Shown: one piece after another, positions 7,375-11,157 of the stretch
How positions within the stretch are numbered: the stretch's first letter is position 1
Layout: each line of letters opens with the position of its first letter
Assembly: GCA_023411445.1 (NCBI GenBank)
Contig: JAEYOT010000410.1
Location: forward strand, 1 to 11,157
Length of the DNA: 11,157 nt
Direction: 5' to 3'
DNA from: Pseudomonadota bacterium
GTDB lineage: Bacteria; Myxococcota_A; Polyangia; Polyangiales; Polyangiaceae
Translations under genes and position numbers: made by a program
The notes under the pieces: model-generated
What the model was told of the DNA's origin: nothing
Seen by the model: the letters and a program-made list of their open reading frames with translations, nothing else
Database searches by the model: none

Positions 7375-7542
7375 TTACTTGCTGTGCGGAGGCATCTTGG
7401 CCTCCTTGAACACGACGTGCTCGCGCTTGACCGGATCGTACTTCTTGATCTCGAGCTTGTTGGTCTGCGTGCGCTTGTTCTTCGTGGTGTAGTAGGTGAA
7501 GCCCGTACCGGCCGAAGAAACGAGGCGAATGTTCTCTCGCAT
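7375..7542 (-). CDS. rpmG: 50S ribosomal protein L33
   Basis: 55 residues beginning [18 protein letters not shown] and including [16 protein letters not shown] and HVVFKEAK, which match bacterial L33 closely. The length is normal (about 50-55). It is a small basic protein of the large ribosomal subunit near the E site. It contains no cysteine, so it is the zinc-independent (C-minus) form. ATG at 7542 is the natural family start. No Shine-Dalgarno is seen, and a GATACT box lies 11 nt upstream. It is divergent from rpmH (144 nt between starts) and ends at a strong terminator, so it is probably monocistronic. Two ribosomal protein genes back to back may allow shared control, but no operator is visible. 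Confidence 0.96.
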   Translation of the reverse strand: MRENIRLVSSAGTGFTYYTTKNKRTQTNKLEIKKYDPVKREHVVFKEAKMPPHSK

Positions 7543-7553
7543 GGGACGCGGGG

Positions 7554-7580
7554 AGTATCACGCGCTTCCGGCCCGATCAA
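7554..7580 (-). promoter_or_regulatory. Candidate rpmG promoter
   Basis: On the minus strand TTGATC (-35, 7580-7575; 4 of 6) and GATACT (-10, 7559-7554; 4 of 6) are separated by 15 nt, slightly short. The -10 lies 11 nt before the ATG, giving a leader of only a few nucleotides. Confidence 0.4.
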
Positions 7581-7594
7581 GGGTCCGAACGCCG

Positions 7595-7639
7595 AAAAAA
7601 ACCACCGGGACTTGACTCGCCCCCCGATGGATGGCTAAT
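7595..7639 (+). promoter_or_regulatory. Promoter of the rpmH-rnpA-yidD-yidC-jag cluster
   Basis: TTGACT at 7612-7617 (5 of 6 to TTGACA), a 16-nt spacer, then GCTAAT at 7634-7639 (4 of 6 to TATAAT). A run of seven A (7595-7601) lies about 10 nt upstream of the -35, where an UP element would bind the RNA polymerase alpha subunits; such a tract stands out in this GC-rich DNA. The expected transcript start is near 7645-7647, about 40 nt before rpmH. This fits the strong sigma-70-type promoter needed for a ribosomal protein gene. Confidence 0.55.
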
Positions 7640-7648
7640 TCCGCGGCG

Positions 7649-7672
7649 CTGGGGGCTACCCAGCCCCTTTTT
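7649..7672 (+). terminator. Terminator-like hairpin in the rpmH leader (possible attenuator)
   Basis: GGGGCT (7652-7657), loop ACCC, AGCCCC (7662-7667), then five T (7668-7672), which is the form of an intrinsic terminator. It sits between the predicted rpmH promoter and the rpmH start at 7687. An alternative, mutually exclusive stem CTGGG (7649-7653)/CCCAG (7659-7663) overlaps it. It may attenuate rpmH transcription, cap the transcript 5' end, or stop upstream plus-strand read-through. The structure is directly visible; the role is inference. Confidence 0.5.
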
Positions 7673-7686
7673 CGCAGAGCAAGGCT

Positions 7687-7836
7687 ATGAAGCGCACGTA
7701 TCAGCCCCACAATGTCAGCCGCATCCGCACGCACGGCTTCCGTAAGCGCATCAGCACCAAGGGCGGCCGAAACGTGCTGAAGAACCGCCGCCGCAAGGGC
7801 CGCTGGCGCCTGACCGTCTCCACCTACCAGAAGTAG
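7687..7836 (+). CDS. rpmH: 50S ribosomal protein L34
   Basis: 49 residues beginning MKRTYQP, with [15 protein letters not shown] and RRRKGR, the conserved core of L34. It is an extremely basic, small protein of the large ribosomal subunit, slightly longer than the common 44-46 residues because of a C-terminal tail ending STYQK. The start follows from the invariant MKRTYQP. The upstream AAGG (7681-7684) is only 2 nt from the ATG, so the ribosome-binding site is weak. The stop codon TAG shares its last base with the GTG start of rnpA, indicating translational coupling. It is the first gene of the conserved rpmH-rnpA-yidD-yidC-jag order. Confidence 0.96.
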   Translation: MKRTYQPHNVSRIRTHGFRKRISTKGGRNVLKNRRRKGRWRLTVSTYQK

Positions 7837-8213
7837 TGGTCGCGAGCGCAGCTCGCTCCGGTCGCCGCCTCTCCCGAGACAATCGCGTGCGCAAGCGCGC
7901 TGAGTACTTGGAGATTCAGTCCAGCGGCGTCCGCGTGAATGGCGACTGCCTGGTGTTCATCGTGAAGAGGCGCGGCGCGGATAACCCGCTGCGCCTCGGC
8001 ATCACTGCCTCGCGGAAAATCGGCGTCGCCGTCGTGCGCAATCGCGCCCGCCGCCTGGTTCGCGAGGCATTTCGCGCCGTTTTCAGCGAGCTGCCCGATG
8101 GCTTGGACATCGTCGTGATCGTGCGCAAGCCCCCCGGCGAGCGGAAGCTCGCTGACATCCTTGGCGAGTGGCGGCGGGCGCTGCCGCGGCTCAAGCGCTG
8201 CGCGCTGCCGTGA
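7836..8213 (+). CDS. rnpA: Ribonuclease P protein component
   Basis: 125 residues, the usual size for RnpA. It carries the family signature VVRNRARRLVREAFR, with the RNR motif at about residues 68-70, preceded by LGITASRKIGVAVV. It binds the RNase P RNA and helps it cleave the 5' leader from precursor tRNAs. The start is GTG at 7836, overlapping the rpmH stop by one base (TAGTG), so translation is probably coupled to rpmH. The first 15 or so residues are basic and not diagnostic. The gene ends 27 nt before yidD. Confidence 0.95.
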   Translation: MVASAARSGRRLSRDNRVRKRAEYLEIQSSGVRVNGDCLVFIVKRRGADNPLRLGITASRKIGVAVVRNRARRLVREAFRAVFSELPDGLDIVVIVRKPPGERKLADILGEWRRALPRLKRCALP

Positions 8214-8228
8214 GCGCCGTGCGTGCGC

Positions 8229-8234
8229 TAGGCT
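8229..8234 (+). promoter_or_regulatory. Possible internal -10 box before yidD
   Basis: TAGGCT (TANNNT form, 3 of 6 to TATAAT) in the 27-nt rnpA-yidD gap, exactly 6 nt before the ATG at 8241. The gap lacks a Shine-Dalgarno. The spacing would suit a leaderless internal transcript, but chance occurrence cannot be excluded. Confidence 0.3.
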
Positions 8235-8240
8235 CCGGCC

Positions 8241-8519
8241 ATGGTGGCCCGCGCGCTGATGCAGCTGATCCGCTGGTACCAGCGCTTCCTATCACCGCTG
8301 CTGCCACCAGCCTGCCGCTTCGAGCCGTCGTGCTCTCGCTACGGACATGAGTGCCTGCGGCTCCACGGCGCAGCCAAGGGTAGCTACCTCACCGTGCGGC
8401 GGATCCTGCGTTGTCATCCGTTCCATCCCGGCGGTTACGACCCTCCGCCGCTCCCGGCCGGACACCCAGGCTCCCCGCCGCCTGAAAATCGCCCCGGGCA
8501 AGATGCTTCCGGTATGTGA
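8241..8519 (+). CDS. yidD: Membrane protein insertion efficiency factor YidD
   Basis: 92 residues with the conserved YidD core: an amphipathic N-terminus ([15 protein letters not shown]), [11 protein letters not shown] (C25, C31), HGAAKGS and [15 protein letters not shown] (C58). YidD is a small protein attached to the inner membrane by its N-terminal amphipathic helix, and it assists YidC-dependent insertion of membrane proteins. The chain runs about 15-20 residues beyond the core as a Pro/Gly-rich tail that looks disordered. The ATG start places the conserved amphipathic helix at the N-terminus. Its position between rnpA and yidC is the standard one. A 92-nt gap before yidC shows no clear terminator or promoter. 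Confidence 0.94.
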   Translation: MVARALMQLIRWYQRFLSPLLPPACRFEPSCSRYGHECLRLHGAAKGSYLTVRRILRCHPFHPGGYDPPPLPAGHPGSPPPENRPGQDASGM

Positions 8520-8611
8520 CGTTCCAGCGGGCCCCGTGCTAGACCGCTTCCGCAATTCTCTCGCCCGGCGAATCAGCTTCGCAGCGGGCTTGGTCGGAAC
8601 AACGTAAGCTC

Positions 8612-10426
8612 ATGGAACGCGGCAACCTTGGTCGCTGGCTGCTCATCGCCGTCGGTATCTTTCTGCTCATCACCGTCGGCAGGAACATGTTCGGCGACGG
8701 CGGCAAGCCGGCCAAACCCCCCTCAGCGCAGACGGCTTCAGCGCCCGCCACCCCCCGTGAGCGCGCGCCGGAGCGCCTGTGCGACCTGTGGGGCGACCGC
8801 TTTCACGCCCAGCTGAGCAGCCGCGGAGCGTCGCTCAAGCGCTTCACGCTGACGACGTCCAAGTACCGCAAGGACGGCAAGCAGATCTCCGTCACCACCA
8901 CGCCGGACCAGGAGCTTTACCAGCAGCTTCGCTTCGGCTTCTCCAACCGCTTGGAGAAGAGCGCGGAGCGCCAGCTCGACGAGGAGGCGCTGGATTTTAC
9001 GCTGCTCCGCGCCGACGGCAAGGCCTGCGAGTTTGCTTACAAGGACGCGAAGGTCGAGCTAACCAAGACGGTGAAGCTGAGCGAGCGCCCCTACGAGCTA
9101 GACGTCGAGGTCTCGCTCAAGAACGTGGCGACCACGCCGCTCAAGCACGCCGCCGTCGTGTACACGGACGCTTGGCGCACGCACGCCGAGGTCACGCCCG
9201 GCACGTTCCGAACCAGCCCGCTCGTCACGCAGGTGCTGTGCGTGGGAGCCGAGGGCAAGACCACCCGCCTCCACAACGGGGATTTCGAGCCGAGCGACTT
9301 CGAGAGCCGCGAGCACTTCCCAATCAACGCGCGCAACGGCGGAGACTGGTACGAGGCCCCCGGCGTCCCGACGGTCGGGGCCGTGCAGAACGCCTATTTC
9401 ACGCAGGCGCTCGTGCCCCTCAGCTCGCCCGGCAAGGCGCCCGTGTGCCAAGCGCGCATCGAGGACCGCTACGACTACCGTCGCTACAGCAGCGTGGCCG
9501 ACGACCCCCAGGGCGGCTCGCTCTACCGCGTGCGCCTAGCCTATCCGGAGCAGACGCTGGAGCCCGGCGCCTCAGCCACCTACACGCTGACCAGCTACAC
9601 CGGCCCGCTCGAGCGTTCGCTGCTTGCCAGCGCGGCCGGCGGCAAGCACGGCTTGGACGAGCTGATCGACCTCGGCTTCTTCTCCGCCATCGCCAAGGTG
9701 CTGGTCGCCTTCTTGCTCAAGGTTTACAGCGTGGTCGGCAACTGGGGCATCGCGATCATGCTCTTGACGATCACGGCGCGCACGCTGCTCTTCCCGCTGG
9801 CTCTGCCCTCGATCAAGGGCATGATCAAGATGCGCGAGCTCAAGCCCGAGATCGACGCTTTGAACGAGAAGTTCAAGGACGATCCGCAGGCCAAGGGCCT
9901 GGCGCAGATGGAGCTGTGGCGTAAGCACAACGTCAATCCGCTGAAGGGCTGCTTGCCGCAGCTCGCCTCCATGCCGGTCTGGTTCGCGCTGTACACGACG
10001 CTGCAGACCGCGGTGGAGCTCTACAACATCCCGTTCTTGTGGTTCCCCGACCTGTCGTCGGCAGATCCGCTGTACATCCTGCCGTTCATCATCGGCGGCA
10101 CCTCTTTCATTCAGCAGAAGCTGATGCCGATGCAGGGCGATCCGGCGCAGCAGAAGATGATGCTGTACTTCATGCCCGCCATGTTCACGGTGTTCATGTT
10201 GTTCTTGCCGGCAGGTCTCGGCGTCTACATGTTCACGAACGGCGTGCTCGGCATTTTGCAGCAGCAGGGCGTGGAGTGGCACGCCAAGCGCAGCCTAAAA
10301 ACCTCGGGTAAGGGCGCCATCAACGTGGAGGTCGTCAGCGACGCCTCCAAAGGCAAATCGAAGCTTACGCCGAAGGGCAAGGTCCGAGAGGAAGACCGGC
10401 CCCAGCTCGGCAACGGAAAGGCATGA
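8612..10426 (+). CDS. yidC: Membrane protein insertase YidC
   Basis: 604 residues, the long Gram-negative form. It inserts and folds inner-membrane proteins, alone or with SecYEG. TM1 (about 8-24) is followed by a short Pro/Ala-rich linker, and the periplasmic beta-domain spans about 55-345. The conserved insertase domain follows, with membrane segments near 355-375, 380-400, 448-465, 487-505 and 516-548. The groove arginine is R390 in TARTLLFPL, and NPLKGCLPQLASMPVWFALY is a family hallmark. The basic C-terminal tail (about 549-604), rich in Lys, may contact the ribosome. The periplasmic domain contains several cysteines (LCDLW, KACEF, VLCVG, PVCQA), which could form disulfides. The ATG at 8612 gives a proper TM1; a Shine-Dalgarno is weak or absent. 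The gap to jag is only 3 nt. Confidence 0.97.
   Translation: MERGNLGRWLLIAVGIFLLITVGRNMFGDGGKPAKPPSAQTASAPATPRERAPERLCDLWGDRFHAQLSSRGASLKRFTLTTSKYRKDGKQISVTTTPDQELYQQLRFGFSNRLEKSAERQLDEEALDFTLLRADGKACEFAYKDAKVELTKTVKLSERPYELDVEVSLKNVATTPLKHAAVVYTDAWRTHAEVTPGTFRTSPLVTQVLCVGAEGKTTRLHNGDFEPSDFESREHFPINARNGGDWYEAPGVPTVGAVQNAYFTQALVPLSSPGKAPVCQARIEDRYDYRRYSSVADDPQGGSLYRVRLAYPEQTLEPGASATYTLTSYTGPLERSLLASAAGGKHGLDELIDLGFFSAIAKVLVAFLLKVYSVVGNWGIAIMLLTITARTLLFPLALPSIKGMIKMRELKPEIDALNEKFKDDPQAKGLAQMELWRKHNVNPLKGCLPQLASMPVWFALYTTLQTAVELYNIPFLWFPDLSSADPLYILPFIIGGTSFIQQKLMPMQGDPAQQKMMLYFMPAMFTVFMLFLPAGLGVYMFTNGVLGILQQQGVEWHAKRSLKTSGKGAINVEVVSDASKGKSKLTPKGKVREEDRPQLGNGKA
10415..10421 (+). promoter_or_regulatory. 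Ribosome binding site of jag
   Basis: GGAAAGG, 8 nt before the ATG at 10430 and overlapping the last codons of yidC. It is one of the few clear Shine-Dalgarno sequences in the window, and it belongs to an operon-internal gene. Confidence 0.6.
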
Positions 10427-10429
10427 ATC

Positions 10430-11080
10430 ATGGGCGATACGAACGAGCTCAACGACGATGCGTGGGAGGAGAAGGACCCGAACGACGCGCCGCTACCGAA
10501 GGCGGACGCGGACGCGGGCTCCGAGGCGGATGACCGCGGCGGTCGCCGTCGCCGGCGCGAGCCTGACCTCGCTCCCACGGACGATCGGCAGCGCCAAGCG
10601 CTCGAGTTCTTGACCACCGTCGTGCGTGAAATGGAGATGGACTGTACGGTGCACCTGCGCCGCGCTCGCGAGGGCAACTCGGTCGACGAGATCAACTTGG
10701 AGATCGCCGGGCGCGACGCCGGCCGCATCATCGGCAAGAAGGGCCAGGTCCTGTCTGCGCTGCAGTTCGTCACGCACCGCGTGATCAACCGCCCGGGGCT
10801 GGACCGCCGGCACGTGTCGGTAGACGCCGAGGGCTACAAGAGCCGCCGGGACGACTCGCTGGCCAGCATGGCGCGCCGCCTAGGCAAGCAAGCGGTGGAG
10901 CAGGGCAAGATCATCACGTTCGAGCCGATGAACCCGCGTGACCGCCGCGTGGTGCACCTGGCGCTGGCCGGCTTCGAGGGCGTCATCACCCGCAGCGATG
11001 GCGAGGGCGACGACCGTCGCGTGCAAATCATCCCGGTGCGGCGCGCCGGGACCGCCGGGAGCGCGCCGAACCCGGCTTAG
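10430..11080 (+). CDS. jag: Jag/KhpB-type RNA-binding protein (KH-R3H)
   Basis: 216 residues. The KH domain (about 55-132) has the RNA-gripping loop IGKKGQ (101-106) followed by VLSALQFVTHRVIN. The R3H domain (about 135-203) has NPRDRRVVHLAL, with the R172-x3-H176 motif. Jag/KhpB binds RNA, often with KhpA, and affects post-transcriptional control and cell-wall growth; its gene commonly follows yidC, as here. The N-terminal Jag_N domain found in Firmicutes is absent. Instead the first 50 residues are an acidic stretch then a run of arginines (about 37-43), probably disordered. The start lies 3 nt after the yidC stop, with a good Shine-Dalgarno, so the two are cotranscribed. The C-terminal tail (about 204-216) is Ala/Pro/Gly-rich. 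Confidence 0.93.
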   Translation: MGDTNELNDDAWEEKDPNDAPLPKADADAGSEADDRGGRRRRREPDLAPTDDRQRQALEFLTTVVREMEMDCTVHLRRAREGNSVDEINLEIAGRDAGRIIGKKGQVLSALQFVTHRVINRPGLDRRHVSVDAEGYKSRRDDSLASMARRLGKQAVEQGKIITFEPMNPRDRRVVHLALAGFEGVITRSDGEGDDRRVQIIPVRRAGTAGSAPNPA

Positions 11081-11114
11081 GGCTGGCAGAAACGGCCCGG
11101 CGGACCCAGGAAAT

Positions 11115-11136
11115 GCGGGCGTGATTTGACGCCCGC
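11115..11136 (+). terminator. Hairpin after jag
   Basis: A perfect 8-bp inverted repeat GCGGGCGT/ACGCCCGC with a 6-nt loop GATTTG lies 34 nt after the jag stop. No T-tract follows, so it may be a factor-dependent or partial terminator, or a regulatory hairpin before the next gene. TTGACG (11126-11131) runs from its loop into its right arm. Confidence 0.45.
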
Positions 11137-11157
11137 CCGGCCGGCCGTACATGCTCC

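Noticed and set aside
7543..7686. Replication origin in the rpmG-rpmH gap
   Set aside because: No TTATCCACA-like boxes and no AT-rich unwinding region are visible; the only AT-rich element is an A7 tract that fits an UP element.
8779..9924. 381-codon plus-strand frame inside yidC
   Set aside because: It is an Arg/Ala-rich +1 shadow of yidC, whose own frame carries the insertase motifs.

Overview
The window reads as chromosomal DNA of a high-GC Myxococcota-like bacterium (Polyangia/Sorangium type), although no taxonomic marker settles this. The grounds are the strong GC bias at third codon positions, a Ser/Thr kinase with the HRDVTPSN catalytic loop common in myxobacteria, several lipoproteins, a multihaem lipoprotein, and an OmpA protein with calcium-binding TSP3 repeats. 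The window is almost fully coding. No gap reaches 150 bases, and I see no mobile element, CRISPR array, tRNA or rRNA.

Left part (1-7243), envelope and signalling genes in mostly single-gene units. A Ser/Thr protein kinase (minus strand, C-terminus beyond the window edge) diverges from a tetrahaem cytochrome lipoprotein (916-2511). The cytochrome converges on an MCE/MlaD-type lipid-transport protein (2537-4003, minus) whose C-terminal third looks like outer-membrane beta-strands. The MCE gene diverges from a CAP/SCP-domain lipoprotein (4093-5358), and an OmpA/TSP3 outer-membrane protein follows (5495-7243). Apart from the kinase, each product is predicted to sit in the inner membrane, periplasm or outer membrane.

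Right part (7244-11157), the conserved ribosome/membrane-insertion cluster. rpmG (L33) is on the minus strand with a clear intrinsic terminator. It diverges from rpmH-rnpA-yidD-yidC-jag on the plus strand. This order is conserved in many bacteria: L34, the RNase P protein, the membrane-insertion accessory YidD, the insertase YidC and the RNA-binding protein Jag/KhpB. dnaA does not precede rpmH here, and no DnaA-box cluster is visible. The next gene, often mnmE, would lie just past the right edge.

Points of most interest: (1) the MCE protein may join inner-membrane anchor, MCE ring, coiled coil and outer-membrane-type strands in one chain; (2) the cytochrome has a phosphoesterase-like N-domain without its metal ligands, plus a CX3CH haem site; (3) several first-in-unit genes lack a Shine-Dalgarno and carry a -10-like TA-rich box 6-13 nt before the start, suggesting leaderless transcription; (4) a terminator-like hairpin lies in the rpmH leader. 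I did not find a clearly new multi-gene system.
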